DNA from: Brevundimonas sp. ASV9
Lineage (GTDB): Bacteria; Pseudomonadota; Alphaproteobacteria; Caulobacterales; Caulobacteraceae
Reading direction: 5' to 3'
NCBI RefSeq assembly: GCF_016429195.1
Contig: NZ_JAELUF010000003.1
Location: 19,524 to 83,523, forward strand
Length of the DNA: 64,000 nucleotides
Positions within the stretch are counted from its first letter, which is position 1. Each line of letters opens with the position of its first letter. Below are positions 1 through 8,258 of the stretch, one piece after another. The notes beneath the pieces were generated by a model that was given only the letters and a program-made list of their open reading frames with translations, was not told the DNA's origin and ran no database searches. The position numbers and the translations under genes were made by a program.

Positions 1-17
1 AAAAAGGCCAAAGCCTG

Positions 18-725
18 ATGTGCAACTTGTACCGCCAACGCTCCGGCCCCCAAGCCATATTGGATGCGGCGAACGCCATGCGATCGACCGTCGGAAACCT
101 CGCGCCGGGCGACGTCTATCCCGACTATCCCGCGCCGATCGTGCGCTGGGAGGGCGCAGAGCGCATTCTGGCTTCGGCGCGCTGGGGCATGCCGTCATCC
201 CAGAAGATGATCTTCGACAATGCGACGAAACGTGCCGACAAGCTAAGGGCCAAAGGCGGCGAGGTCGACTTTCAGAAAGTCCTCGAGTTCGAACCCGACA
301 GCGGCACGACCAACGTCCGCAACACCAGCTCCGGCCATTGGCGCCGATATCTGTCGCCGGCATCTCGATGCCTGGTGCCTTTCACTGCCTTCAGCGAACC
401 GGGCCGTAATGCGGCCGGAAAATACCAACCCGTCTGGTTCAAGCTTGCGGGAGACGAACCCAAGCCGCTCGCCTTCTTCGCCGGCATCCACCTCCAAGCC
501 CACACGAGCGTCCGCAAGATCAAGACCGGCATGGAGACGATCGATGTCTTCGCCTTTCTGACGACCGAGCCTAACGCCGAGGTCGGCGCGGTTCACCCCA
601 AGGCCATGCCGGTGATCCTGACGCAGTCCGACGAGATCGAGGCCTGGATGACGGCGCCGTGGGAGACGGCCAAGGCGCTGCAGCGCCCGCTGCCCGACGG
701 CGCTTTGTCAGTTATCGACGCCTAG
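18..725 (+). CDS. SRAP (SOS response-associated peptidase) family protein
   Basis: A 235-residue protein of the SRAP/YedK/HMCES family, which covalently caps abasic sites in single-stranded DNA through the N-terminal amino group and thiol of Cys2. The visible marks are the initiator followed directly by Cys2, the central TTNVRNTS motif that provides the conserved Asn, the RCLVPFTAFSEP segment with the conserved Glu, and the late HPKAMPVIL segment with the catalytic His. Length is normal for the family. The ATG at 18 is forced, because Cys must be residue 2. It sits at the window edge, so its promoter is not visible. Nearby imuAB suggests a shared DNA-damage theme, but no common operon is seen. 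Confidence 0.93.
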   Translation: MCNLYRQRSGPQAILDAANAMRSTVGNLAPGDVYPDYPAPIVRWEGAERILASARWGMPSSQKMIFDNATKRADKLRAKGGEVDFQKVLEFEPDSGTTNVRNTSSGHWRRYLSPASRCLVPFTAFSEPGRNAAGKYQPVWFKLAGDEPKPLAFFAGIHLQAHTSVRKIKTGMETIDVFAFLTTEPNAEVGAVHPKAMPVILTQSDEIEAWMTAPWETAKALQRPLPDGALSVIDA

Positions 726-750
726 GCCACGTAAAGCCTCTGATAGTTGT

Positions 751-1191
751 TTAAAGACGATCCGGTCCCGTCCTGGCGGTCAACACAAGTTCTGCGGTCA
801 ACGGATCAGGCGAAAGACCCCAGCGTGCGAGCGCCGCGTCGAACACGGTCGGATCGGCCGCCACGGCGGCGAATAGCGTCATCGATGATCGGAATTTGAG
901 ATCGTCGGGCGATCCGAACAGCTGAAGCACCGACGCCGCCGGCACCGTGGTCGCGGTTTGGGCTGCGCGGATGAGACGCGCCCCTAGAACGGGATGCAGC
1001 AGATAGGCCTGTGCCTCCGCGAGCGATTCGATGCCATAGAAGGCGGCTGTCGAAGACTGTCCCAGCGACCGGGCCTGGGGGAAGACAAACCACATCCAGT
1101 GGCTTGTCTTGCGACCCGCCGCGAGTTCGGCCATCGCCGTTTCGATCACGGGGTCTTGAGCTAGGACGAAACGGTCGAGTGCTGTGGTCAT
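751..1191 (-). CDS. DUF1810 family protein
   Basis: A 146-residue protein starting MTTALDRFVLAQDP, with the HWMWFVFPQ and GRS-like ARSLGQSS segments that characterise DUF1810. The family's function is not established. The start at 1191 is chosen because it overlaps the stop of the upstream gene by four bases (ATGA), giving a two-gene minus-strand operon. A longer open frame runs upstream to 1284 but only as a shadow of that upstream gene. No signal peptide or membrane segment is seen. Confidence 0.85.
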   Translation of the reverse strand: MTTALDRFVLAQDPVIETAMAELAAGRKTSHWMWFVFPQARSLGQSSTAAFYGIESLAEAQAYLLHPVLGARLIRAAQTATTVPAASVLQLFGSPDDLKFRSSMTLFAAVAADPTVFDAALARWGLSPDPLTAELVLTARTGPDRL

Positions 1192-1478
1192 TCGGCCGTC
1201 TCGCCCAGACTGGCGAACCAGTCTGCATAGGTAGTGTTTCGCGCCATGTGTCGATTGAGATCCGGCGAGCCGTCGGTCCACCACACAGGGCCCCGCTCAC
1301 CCAACCCCACCTTGGCCTTGTCGACGCTGCGCCGCGCTGCGGCCAAAGCGTCCGTATCCTCAGCCGCCAAGGCCGTCCGCACCGCCCGGCGCGCCGACAT
1401 CAGATCATGCACCAGTTCGTCCCTCGCCTCCGCCGACAGAGCAGGATTGGAGCACCGCCACAGCCGGCCTCGAACCAC
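1188..1478 (-). CDS. conserved small hypothetical protein upstream of DUF1810
   Basis: A 96-residue soluble protein of unknown function, with VVRGRLWRCSNPALS near the N terminus and an RRAV-type basic helix after it. It overlaps the DUF1810 gene by four bases. The annotated start is a GTG. The open frame continues upstream as TTPDGRYF just before this GTG without a usable start in that frame, while an ATG at 1525 opens MTQPLRYPPPP in another frame. From memory, homologues often read PDGRY(I/F)VVRGRLWR, so a one-base frame change in the C-rich run near 1495-1505, or an annotation artefact, is possible. Confidence 0.65.
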   Translation of the reverse strand: MVRGRLWRCSNPALSAEARDELVHDLMSARRAVRTALAAEDTDALAAARRSVDKAKVGLGERGPVWWTDGSPDLNRHMARNTTYADWFASLGETAE

Positions 1479-1619
1479 GAAATAGCGGCCGTCGGGGGTG
1501 GTGGGTATCGGAGGGGCTGCGTCATCGTGGGGCTAACGCGCCGCGCCCGGGATGGCGCCGCCCACAGGGCGATCCACAACGCCGTTGCGATCCGCCTTGA
1601 CTCTCACACGCTCGAATAA

Positions 1620-1634
1620 GAACAAACAAGGAAC
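1620..1634 (+). promoter_or_regulatory. LexA (SOS) box of imuAB
   Basis: A perfect alphaproteobacterial SOS box, GAAC-N7-GAAC, lies 30 bases upstream of the imuA start. LexA of Caulobacterales and relatives represses at this direct-repeat motif. Its position predicts DNA-damage induction of the imuA-imuB operon. Confidence 0.88.
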
Positions 1635-1663
1635 GTTCAGCTCGCATCCGGTTTCAGGAGAAC

Positions 1664-2419
1664 ATGTCCGCCGCCTCCCCATCCTTCCAGGCGCTCCGCG
1701 CGGAGATCGCCCGTATCGAGGCGGGTCGACGTCCGCCTGGCGGCGTGCTGCCGTTTGGACTGGCCGCGCTCGATCGCCGGCTGCCCGCCGGCGGCTTGGC
1801 GCTCGGCGCGCTGCATGAGGTGGCTGGCGGCGGCGACGGGGCCATCGACGGGGCCGTTGCCGCCTTGTTTGCGGCCGGTGTGGCAGCGCGCACCCAGGGG
1901 CCGGTGCTCTGGTGTGTGACCCGCCCGGACCTGTTCGCGCCGGCGCTGGAGCAGGCGGGGCTGTCTTCGAACCGAGTCATCTATGTGGAGGCCGAGGACG
2001 AGGCCGGATTGCTGGCCGCCTTCGAGGACGGCCTGCGTCACGGCGGCTTCGGCGCGGTCGTCGGCGAAGTGGCCCGCCTGTCCATGACGGCGTCCCGGCG
2101 GCTGCAGTTGGTCGCCGAGGACACCGGCTCTCTTGGTCTGGCCGTGCGACGATGGCGTCGTCAGGCCGAGGCGGCGGACTTCGGCCAGCCGACCGCCGCC
2201 GCCACCCGCTGGCGGGTCACCGCCCTGCCCTCCGCCCCCCTGCCCGTGCCCGGCGTCGGCCGCCCGCGCTGGTTCGTCGAACTGATCCGCTGCCGCGCCG
2301 GAGCCTGCGCGGATTTCGAACTGGAAGCCTGCGATGAGACGGGTCGTCTCGCTCTACCTCCCCACCTGGCCGACCGATCGGCTGCGACGCTGGCTTGGAC
2401 CCGACGCGCCGTCGCCTGA
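1664..2419 (+). CDS. imuA: ImuA, SOS mutagenesis accessory protein
   Basis: A 251-residue RecA/SulA-like protein of the ImuA family, which works with ImuB and DnaE2 in damage-induced translesion synthesis. The sequence shows the typical N-terminal LRAEIARIEAG helix, LPFGLAALDRRLPAGGLALGALHEV, and a C-terminal WFVELIRCRAG strand. An AGGAG ribosome-binding site lies seven bases before the ATG at 1664, and a perfect SOS box lies just upstream. The 3' end overlaps imuB by 86 bases in another frame, so the two are translationally coupled. The usual third partner, dnaE2, is not next door but lies at 24.7 kb. Confidence 0.92.
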   Translation: MSAASPSFQALRAEIARIEAGRRPPGGVLPFGLAALDRRLPAGGLALGALHEVAGGGDGAIDGAVAALFAAGVAARTQGPVLWCVTRPDLFAPALEQAGLSSNRVIYVEAEDEAGLLAAFEDGLRHGGFGAVVGEVARLSMTASRRLQLVAEDTGSLGLAVRRWRRQAEAADFGQPTAAATRWRVTALPSAPLPVPGVGRPRWFVELIRCRAGACADFELEACDETGRLALPPHLADRSAATLAWTRRAVA

Positions 2420-3851
2420 GACGCCCTTGGTCCTGGTCGGGCGCCAAGGCCGCAAACGCGTGGTGTTGGCCGCCGACCCCGCCGCCCGCGCCCATCGCCT
2501 GCATCCCGGCATGGCCGCGACCCAAGCCCGGGCCCTGGTCGCCGATCTTGTCGTCCATCCCTTCGATCCGGCAGGCGACGCGGCCGCCCTGGACCAACTC
2601 GCCCTCTGGGCGCTGCGCCGCTATGCGCCGATCGTGGCCGCCGACCCGCCGGACGGCCTGGTGCTCGACGTCACCGGGGCCGGTCACCGCTATGGCGGCG
2701 ATGAGGGCCTGCTCGAGGATCTGATCGCCCAGACCGCCGCTGTCGGCCTGGGCGCCCATGCCGCCCTCGCCGACACGTGGGGCGCCGCCCATGCCTTGGC
2801 CCGCAACCTCGCCGAACCAACCATCGTCGTCGCGCGCGGGGGGCCTGCCATCCGTCGCCTGCCCTTGCGCGCCTTGCGCCTGCCCGCCGACATGGTCGAT
2901 GGCTTGGGACGTCTGGGGCTCGACGCCATAGGCGAACTGGAGGCCAAGCCCCGCGCGCCTCTGGCCCTGCGCTTCGGGCCGGAACTGATCCGCCGACTGG
3001 ATCAGGCCTACGGTCGCGCCCAGGAGCCGATCACCCCGATCGACGCTCCGGAACTGATCCAGGTCCGGCGGGTCTTCGCCGAGCCGATCGGCGCGCCCGA
3101 GACCCTGGCACGCTACACGCTGAAACTGGTCGAAGCCCTGAGCGAGGCGCTCGAGGCTCAGGGGCTTGGCGCGTCGCGGCTCGACCTGCGGTTTGAACGG
3201 ATCGACAACCGGACCGAGGCCGTCCGCGTCGGCCTGGCGCGCCCCGTGCGCGATGTCGCGCGGCTCACACGCCTGCTGTGCGACAAGATCGAAACCGTCG
3301 ATCCTGGTCTCGGCGTGGAGGCCATGGTTCTGGCCGCACCGGTCGCCCTACCGCTGGACTGGTCGCCGAGTTCCGGCGATCTGGGCGGCCCGGCGACGCC
3401 GGACATCGGCGATCTCGTCGATCTGCTCGCCAATCGTCTCGGCCCGCAGAACCTGTATCGACTGGCCCCCGCGCAGAGCGACGTGCCGGAACGCTCGATC
3501 CGCAAACTGCCGCCGACCGCGCCGCCGGTGCCGGAAACCTGGACGCGTCGCTGGCCGCGCCCTTCGCGTTTGCTCGCCCGTCCCGAAGCCATCGAGGCCG
3601 TCGCGCTTATGCCCGATCAGCCGCCGGTCGCCTTTAGCTGGCGCGGCGTTCGTCATCGCGTCAGGCGCGCCGACGGTCCTGAGCGGATCTTCGGCGAATG
3701 GTGGCGGCGTGACGGCGAACGCGATGCGGTGCGCGACTATTTTCAGCTGGAGGACGAAGCTGGCGCGCGCTTCTGGGTCTTTCGACGCGGCGATGGCGAA
3801 CAGTCTCAGACCGGCGATCTCAGCTGGTGGCTCCACGGGCTCTTCGGCTGA
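2334..3851 (+). CDS. imuB: ImuB, inactive Y-family polymerase hub protein
   Basis: A 505-residue Y-family DNA polymerase homologue. ImuB is known as a catalytically dead adaptor that binds the beta clamp, ImuA and DnaE2. The start MRRVVSLYLPTWPTDRLRRW aligns with the N terminus of Y-family polymerases but lacks the catalytic DMD motif (contrast [12 protein letters not shown] in the DinB at 24.6 kb). The polymerase-like portion runs to about residue 330 and is followed by an ImuB-type tail ending in WWLHGLFG. It overlaps the end of imuA by 86 bases and is controlled by the same SOS box. No dnaE2 follows; the next 200 bases are non-coding. Confidence 0.92.
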   Translation: MRRVVSLYLPTWPTDRLRRWLGPDAPSPETPLVLVGRQGRKRVVLAADPAARAHRLHPGMAATQARALVADLVVHPFDPAGDAAALDQLALWALRRYAPIVAADPPDGLVLDVTGAGHRYGGDEGLLEDLIAQTAAVGLGAHAALADTWGAAHALARNLAEPTIVVARGGPAIRRLPLRALRLPADMVDGLGRLGLDAIGELEAKPRAPLALRFGPELIRRLDQAYGRAQEPITPIDAPELIQVRRVFAEPIGAPETLARYTLKLVEALSEALEAQGLGASRLDLRFERIDNRTEAVRVGLARPVRDVARLTRLLCDKIETVDPGLGVEAMVLAAPVALPLDWSPSSGDLGGPATPDIGDLVDLLANRLGPQNLYRLAPAQSDVPERSIRKLPPTAPPVPETWTRRWPRPSRLLARPEAIEAVALMPDQPPVAFSWRGVRHRVRRADGPERIFGEWWRRDGERDAVRDYFQLEDEAGARFWVFRRGDGEQSQTGDLSWWLHGLFG

Positions 3852-4047
3852 CACCTTTCGACCGGGTAAATGTCAATCTCGAGTGGTCCGCGCTGTCTCG
3901 GAATTGCTGACCGTCGGCCTTGGCTGCCGCTTGTTGATCGGACAACTAGCATGTCTGCATGGCCCTCCCCAGCAATACCGGTTGTACCGGGCCACGTCTG
4001 ACAGGCACGGGCAAGGCGAGGGATACGCGGTAGCCGGTAGATGCAAC

Positions 4048-4329
4048 CTAATGCCCGTCAGGATCGCCATCGCGAAACCGCCACTTCATGATCAGGACGC
4101 AGGCCGCCATGACCAGGGCAAAACTGTTCGACACAGCCACCGGCCAGGCTCGGGTCATGACGCCATAGGCCACCCAGAGGATGAAACAGGTGACGGTGAG
4201 CGAATAGGTCTTGAGGCTGACCGAAGACGCGTCGCGCTCTTTCCAGATCTTGAGGGCTTGGGGCGCAAAGCTCGTGATCGAGCAGACCGCCGCCGCTGTA
4301 CCCACAATGTTGGCTGTCAGGTCGCTCAT
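4048..4329 (-). CDS. SemiSWEET-family (PQ-loop) sugar transporter
   Basis: A 93-residue membrane protein with three predicted helices (about residues 7-25, 40-58 and 65-83) and a PQ motif in helix 1 (SFAPQALKIW). This is the hallmark of SemiSWEET half-transporters, which dimerise to move sugars down a gradient. Length is normal. The ATG at 4329 is the only sensible start. A sigma-EcfG-like motif lies very close upstream, which if real would give a nearly leaderless transcript. The gene stands alone, facing imuB across a gap of about 200 bases in which nothing is recognised. Confidence 0.85.
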   Translation of the reverse strand: MSDLTANIVGTAAAVCSITSFAPQALKIWKERDASSVSLKTYSLTVTCFILWVAYGVMTRAWPVAVSNSFALVMAACVLIMKWRFRDGDPDGH

Positions 4330-4337
4330 GGAGGGGC

Positions 4338-4363
4338 AACGGCGCCCCTTGGGTCACCGTTCC
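4338..4363 (-). promoter_or_regulatory. candidate EcfG-type promoter of the SemiSWEET gene
   Basis: Reading the minus strand, GGAAC-N17-CGTT occurs just upstream of the ATG at 4329. This matches the alphaproteobacterial general-stress sigma factor consensus. The -10 half lies only about nine bases from the start codon, so transcription would begin at or near the ATG. That proximity is the reason for modest confidence. Confidence 0.4.
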
Positions 4364-4557
4364 TGTGTGCGAAAACGCACCTCTGCAGTGGCGAAGCCGC
4401 GCGGGGATAGGACGTTTCCAATCCCGATTTCTGCCCCGTCGCGGCGCCGGCCTGTCCTCTCAACGACGACGCCTCAGCTCTCGCAAAAAAGAAGGACCGA
4501 GTTGCTGAACCGTTGACCCGTCTTGGGGTTGACCCTCGGCAGGGAGCGCTGACCGCC

Positions 4558-5703
4558 ATGACCATCGTCAATCCATTGGGCGTCGCCCCGATGCCTTCGT
4601 TTACCAATGCGGCCGCCCTTGCCGGCATCGCGCTGTTCGATCCGGACGGGCACAATCCGGGCAATCTGCACGATCAGGCGTCCAGAGAGATGCTGGTTTC
4701 TCGCCTGGCGCGCCTTCTGCGCCTCCCGGTCATTGATGTCGTTGAAGATGCGGAAGACGTCGGACCCGACGTCTTGCTGGTGCCTCGCGACACCCTGATC
4801 GGCGAAGACATGACCTCGCGCACGGTCTTCACCTCAGGCAATCTGTTGGGCGGCCGCGTGCCCCACCGCTTCATCGCCACCAAAGCGATCACCCACGGCC
4901 TGATCGATCGGTCCGCGACCTGTCCGGCCGGCTGGTCCAACACCATGGCCGAACGTCTGGGCGATGCGGCTCTGGAAGGCTACACCGCCTTTTCCATCGC
5001 CGATGCGATCGAAGCCGGTCGACGCCTCCTCGAGACGGGACCTGTCCGCGTCAAGGACGTCCTGGCCAAGGCAGGGCTGGGCCAGACAGTCGTCGAGACG
5101 CCTGAAGCGCTCGCCGCCGTCATCGCCGAGCAGGACGAGGCGCAGATCGCCGCCTTCGGCGTCGTCCTTGAGGAAAACCTGCTCGGCGTGGAAACCTACA
5201 GCGTCGGAACCCTGTCGGTCGGCGGACTGCGCATCAGCTATGTCGGCGATCAGCGGGAAACGACCGACCACATGGGACGCGAGGTATACGGCGGTTCACG
5301 ACTGAGGTGCGTCAGGGGCGATCTCGATCGACTGACCCACCTCGGACTGACCCCCGAGGCGGTGGAAGCGGTGCGTTGCGCCGCCGTGTTCGACGACGCC
5401 GCTCAGCGCGCCTATCCGGACTTGATCCTGACCCGCCGGAACTACGATGTCCTCGCCGGCAAGGATGCGCGAGGGCGAAGACGTGTAGGCGTGCTGGAGC
5501 AGTCCTGGCGGGTCGGCGGGGCGACGGGCGCAGAGATCGCCGCCCTCGAGGCCTTCGCGGCGTCGCCAGCGCTGACCTCCGTCGAAACCGCCACGGTCGA
5601 AGTGTACGGCCTCGCCGATGTCGGACCGGAGGATGTCGTCTATTTCCGGGGTGAGGACCCCAAGGTCGGGCCGATGACGAAATATGTGACGAGGACGGCG
5701 TGA
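4558..5703 (+). CDS. DUF3182 family protein (ATP-grasp-like)
   Basis: A 381-residue protein of the DUF3182 family, function unknown. Family features visible are VPHRFIATKAITHGLI, a GYTAFSIADA segment, GPVRVKDV followed by a GLGQ turn, the VVLEENL strand, and VYGGSRLRCVRGDL. The VVLEENL/TYSVG region resembles ATP-grasp carboxylase or ligase folds, which is inference. The ATG at 4558 is preferred over an in-frame TTG at 4513, because similarity begins at MTIVNPLG. The last bases overlap the start of the downstream alpha/beta hydrolase gene, so the two form an operon. Confidence 0.8.
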   Translation: MTIVNPLGVAPMPSFTNAAALAGIALFDPDGHNPGNLHDQASREMLVSRLARLLRLPVIDVVEDAEDVGPDVLLVPRDTLIGEDMTSRTVFTSGNLLGGRVPHRFIATKAITHGLIDRSATCPAGWSNTMAERLGDAALEGYTAFSIADAIEAGRRLLETGPVRVKDVLAKAGLGQTVVETPEALAAVIAEQDEAQIAAFGVVLEENLLGVETYSVGTLSVGGLRISYVGDQRETTDHMGREVYGGSRLRCVRGDLDRLTHLGLTPEAVEAVRCAAVFDDAAQRAYPDLILTRRNYDVLAGKDARGRRRVGVLEQSWRVGGATGAEIAALEAFAASPALTSVETATVEVYGLADVGPEDVVYFRGEDPKVGPMTKYVTRTA

Positions 5704-6458
5704 TTGAACCTGACGACGTCGAGGAAGGGCGGGTGCGGCTGTCTGTCGACGGACAGAAGCTGACTGGCACGCTTCTGACGCCGGAATCCCCCGTGCCGGG
5801 TTTTCTGTTTGTCCACGGCTGGGGCGGCGATCAGGAAGAAGACCTGAGCCTGGCCGAGGATCTCGCTCGACTGGGCTGCGTCTGTTTCACCTTCGACCTT
5901 CGAGGCCATGCCGAAAGCGATGCGAGCCGAGACGAGGTCACCCGGCAGAATGGGTTGGACGACGTCACCGCGGCCTATGACTATTTGGCGTCCCAGCCGC
6001 TGATCGATCCCAGTGCGATCGGCGTGATCGGCACAAGCTACGGAGGCTATTTGTCGGCTCTGTTGACAAGCATCCGAGACGTGCGTTGGTTGGCGCTGCG
6101 TGTTCCGGCCCTCTATCCGGACGAGCACTGGGAGGTCCCCAAGGCCAAGCTCGATAAGGACGCGGTGCGCGCCTATCGACAACAGCTGCGAACCCCGCAG
6201 GAAGACAAAGCGCTCTCGGCCTGCGCCGCGTTCGAGGGCGACGTCCTCATCGTGCAGTCGGGCAAGGACGATCGCATTCCACCCGAAGTCATCGCCTCGT
6301 ATCAGGCAGCCTTCAAGGACGCGAACTCCTTCAGCCACAGGATCATCGCCGAAGCGACCCATGCGATGCGCGATCCCGCCCATCAGCGACTTTACGCCAC
6401 CCTGCTGACCAACTGGGTCGAGGAAATGGTGCGGGCTAGCCGCCGGTCTTATCGGTGA
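5700..6458 (+). CDS. alpha/beta hydrolase
   Basis: A 252-residue cytoplasmic alpha/beta hydrolase. The visible catalytic parts are the FVHGWGG oxyanion segment, the nucleophile elbow GTSYGG near residue 117, the acid in GKDDRIP near residue 192, and the histidine in EATHAMR near residue 222. The GTG start at 5700 overlaps the stop of the DUF3182 gene by four bases (GTGA), so translation is coupled. Pairing with DUF3182 suggests a common pathway, but substrate cannot be read from sequence. There is no signal peptide. Confidence 0.85.
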   Translation: MIEPDDVEEGRVRLSVDGQKLTGTLLTPESPVPGFLFVHGWGGDQEEDLSLAEDLARLGCVCFTFDLRGHAESDASRDEVTRQNGLDDVTAAYDYLASQPLIDPSAIGVIGTSYGGYLSALLTSIRDVRWLALRVPALYPDEHWEVPKAKLDKDAVRAYRQQLRTPQEDKALSACAAFEGDVLIVQSGKDDRIPPEVIASYQAAFKDANSFSHRIIAEATHAMRDPAHQRLYATLLTNWVEEMVRASRRSYR

Positions 6459-6535
6459 ACCTCTCGCCAGTGCTCAGCGCCCAGAGCAGACGCACGTACC
6501 GCAGCCGCATTACCCGCTACGCCGCTTTCGTCTCT

Positions 6536-6560
6536 GGAACGCCCCGCGTCGCGCCTCGTT
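6536..6560 (+). promoter_or_regulatory. EcfG-type general-stress promoter
   Basis: GGAAC (6536-6540), sixteen bases, then CGTT (6557-6560). This is an exact match to the sigma-EcfG consensus of alphaproteobacteria. It lies 27 bases before the DUF2171 start, an ideal distance, and predicts general-stress control of the three-gene operon 6588-7257. Confidence 0.82.
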
Positions 6561-6587
6561 GATGGCGTAGGTAAACGGAGACCCACC

Positions 6588-6851
6588 ATGACCGACCTCT
6601 CGAAAATCAAAGAGCATATGGAAGTGATCGGCGCTGACGGCGTCCATCTCGGCACCGTCGACAAGGTCGAAGGCGATCGCATTAAGCTCACGAAGGCCGA
6701 CAGCGGATCGCACAGCGATCACCATCATTACCTTTCTGGCGGCCTTGTCGCCGAGGTCGAGGGCAATCAGGTGCGCCTGTCCGCAAACGCCGACAACGCC
6801 GCTCTCCTCGAGGAAGAAGAGGCCGGCGAAGCGATCGCCGACCTGAAATAG
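6588..6851 (+). CDS. DUF2171 family protein
   Basis: An 87-residue small acidic protein of the DUF2171 (PRC-barrel-like) family. The core is IKEHMEVIGADGVHLGTVDKVEGDRIKLTKAD, followed by a His-rich turn (HSDHHHY) and a second strand set. Homologues are common among stress-induced genes of alphaproteobacteria, but the biochemical role is unknown. A perfect EcfG promoter precedes it. It is the first gene of a tightly packed operon: its TAG overlaps the GTG of the next gene by one base. Confidence 0.88.
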   Translation: MTDLSKIKEHMEVIGADGVHLGTVDKVEGDRIKLTKADSGSHSDHHHYLSGGLVAEVEGNQVRLSANADNAALLEEEEAGEAIADLK

Positions 6852-7066
6852 TGTCGGTGATGCACGATAGTGATGCTGTCGCCGCCCGGCTTGTGGCCAT
6901 CCGCGAGCAGCTGACGACCGAAGTGTGGTCGACCGCCGTGGCCGCCGCGACGTCCGGCGACCAGGAGCGCATCCGTGATCTGGTGAAGCTGAAGGTCGAT
7001 ATCGAAGCCATCGACTTCGCCCTCGGACACCGGCCGGCCGACACAGCTGACGGAGACGAGAGATGA
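6851..7066 (+). CDS. small hypothetical stress-operon protein
   Basis: A 71-residue, mostly helical soluble protein of unknown family (VAARLVAIREQLTTEVW... and LVKLKVDIEAIDFAL). The GTG at 6851 overlaps the preceding stop; an ATG at 6860 is an equally possible start. The 3' end overlaps the next gene by ATGA. Co-transcription with DUF2171 and an HhH protein under an EcfG promoter suggests a stress role, but nothing in the sequence gives a mechanism. Confidence 0.6.
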   Translation: MSVMHDSDAVAARLVAIREQLTTEVWSTAVAAATSGDQERIRDLVKLKVDIEAIDFALGHRPADTADGDER

Positions 7067-7257
7067 TCGACCTGAACACCGCCAGCGCCGATACTTTGGA
7101 CGGGATTGAGATGTTGCGCGGCCACGGGTTCGAAATCGTTCGCTATCGGGAGGAAAGAGGTCGTTTCACCAGCCTTCGCCAGTTGGATGAGGTACCGGGT
7201 CTGAGCGGCAAGACTGATGGCGTTGAAGCGCACGTTTCGATAAAAGCCACGAGATAA
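7063..7257 (+). CDS. ComEA-like helix-hairpin-helix protein
   Basis: A 64-residue protein made of one ComEA-type helix-hairpin-helix unit: IDLNTASADTLDGIEMLRG, then ...FTSLRQLDEVPGLSG. Such domains bind DNA non-specifically. There is no signal peptide or membrane anchor, so unlike true ComEA it is probably cytoplasmic. It overlaps the previous gene by four bases and is the last member of the EcfG-controlled operon. A stress-related DNA-binding function is inferred. Confidence 0.75.
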   Translation: MIDLNTASADTLDGIEMLRGHGFEIVRYREERGRFTSLRQLDEVPGLSGKTDGVEAHVSIKATR

Positions 7258-7403
7258 ACGACCTAGCCACCTTCGCAGTAACGGTCCGATGCGTGGGTCG
7301 CGTGATCAAGATCGCTTCCTCACTAGAGAAGACGGACACTGAATTGCGTCGGCTTGTTGAGTTTCATTCGTACGGCGGGTCTGCGCTCTGAAAGACCGTA
7401 GTC

Positions 7404-8258
7404 CTAAAAGGGATTTGCAGGATCTTTTTGTGCAGCGGCGATTTCTGCCGGCGTTGGGTCCCGGCAAATGGTCAGTTCATCCGACGACCAGTCGACCAGT
7501 CCGAGATCCGCCATCGCTCGCAGCCAACCGTCCATCGGCCAGATCGACCAGGCGGCGTGGAAGCGTTTGGCGTTGGCGATCAGCGCGCGAAAATGCTGCA
7601 GGGGCGGATCATAGCCGTCATGATGTTGGTGGAAGACGGGCGCGCCGCCGGCGAAGAGCAGCGGCAGGCCCTCTCGCGCAATGCGAAACCCCAGATCCGT
7701 GTCTTCGGCGCCGTAGCCGACATAGGTCTCGTCGAATCCGCCGATGCGCTCGAAGGTCGAGCGGCGGACCGCGAAAGCCAGAGACCAGAACAGGCCAGGA
7801 TTGCCCTCCGGGCTTTCGCCTTCCCGTGGAAAGGGGCGCACGGGATGGGGCCGGCCGGCCGCCTTTAGATCGGTCTCCGACAGGGGGCCCGGTCGGACGG
7901 CTCCGGCGGGAAGATAGAGCACCTCTGGACAGACGACGGCGTCATGCTCGGCGAGCACGGCCTGCATCCGGCCGCAAACTGCCGACGACACGATGCAATC
8001 CACGTCCAGAAACAGCAGGATATCGCCCGATGCCAAGGCGGCCGCAAGATTTCGGGCGGCGGCCAGAGGCAGGGCGTCGCCCGGCAGACGTTCGATGCGG
8101 ACCGGAAAATCCACCGGCGGCAGCCTCACGGGCGCATCGCTCATGTCGATGACGATCAGTTCGTCGGGCGGCGAGGCGCTGAGCATCAATCCCTCGACCA
8201 ATCGGTCCAGATGCGCCTGCCGGTTGCGAACTAGCGTCAGAGCGGACAGCGTCGTCAT
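7404..8258 (-). CDS. family 2 glycosyltransferase
   Basis: A 284-residue GT-A fold glycosyltransferase. Visible parts are the N-terminal strand TLSALTLVRNRQAHLDRL, the metal-binding LFLDVDC (DxD-like) near residue 90, and the acceptor/catalytic region GGFDETYVGYGAEDTDLGFR near residues 180-200. The latter resembles the galactosyltransferase-like C-terminal part (GT2/GT27-type). The ATG at 8258 overlaps the methyltransferase stop (ATGA); an in-frame GTG lies 12 bases earlier. It is the last gene of a seven-gene minus-strand operon, and the donor sugar is unknown. Confidence 0.85.
   Translation of the reverse strand: MTTLSALTLVRNRQAHLDRLVEGLMLSASPPDELIVIDMSDAPVRLPPVDFPVRIERLPGDALPLAAARNLAAALASGDILLFLDVDCIVSSAVCGRMQAVLAEHDAVVCPEVLYLPAGAVRPGPLSETDLKAAGRPHPVRPFPREGESPEGNPGLFWSLAFAVRRSTFERIGGFDETYVGYGAEDTDLGFRIAREGLPLLFAGGAPVFHQHHDGYDPPLQHFRALIANAKRFHAAWSIWPMDGWLRAMADLGLVDWSSDELTICRDPTPAEIAAAQKDPANPF

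Noticed and set aside
4513..4557. Longer DUF3182 protein from a TTG at 4513.
   Set aside because: An ATG at 4558 fits the family start; the extra 15 codons lack support.
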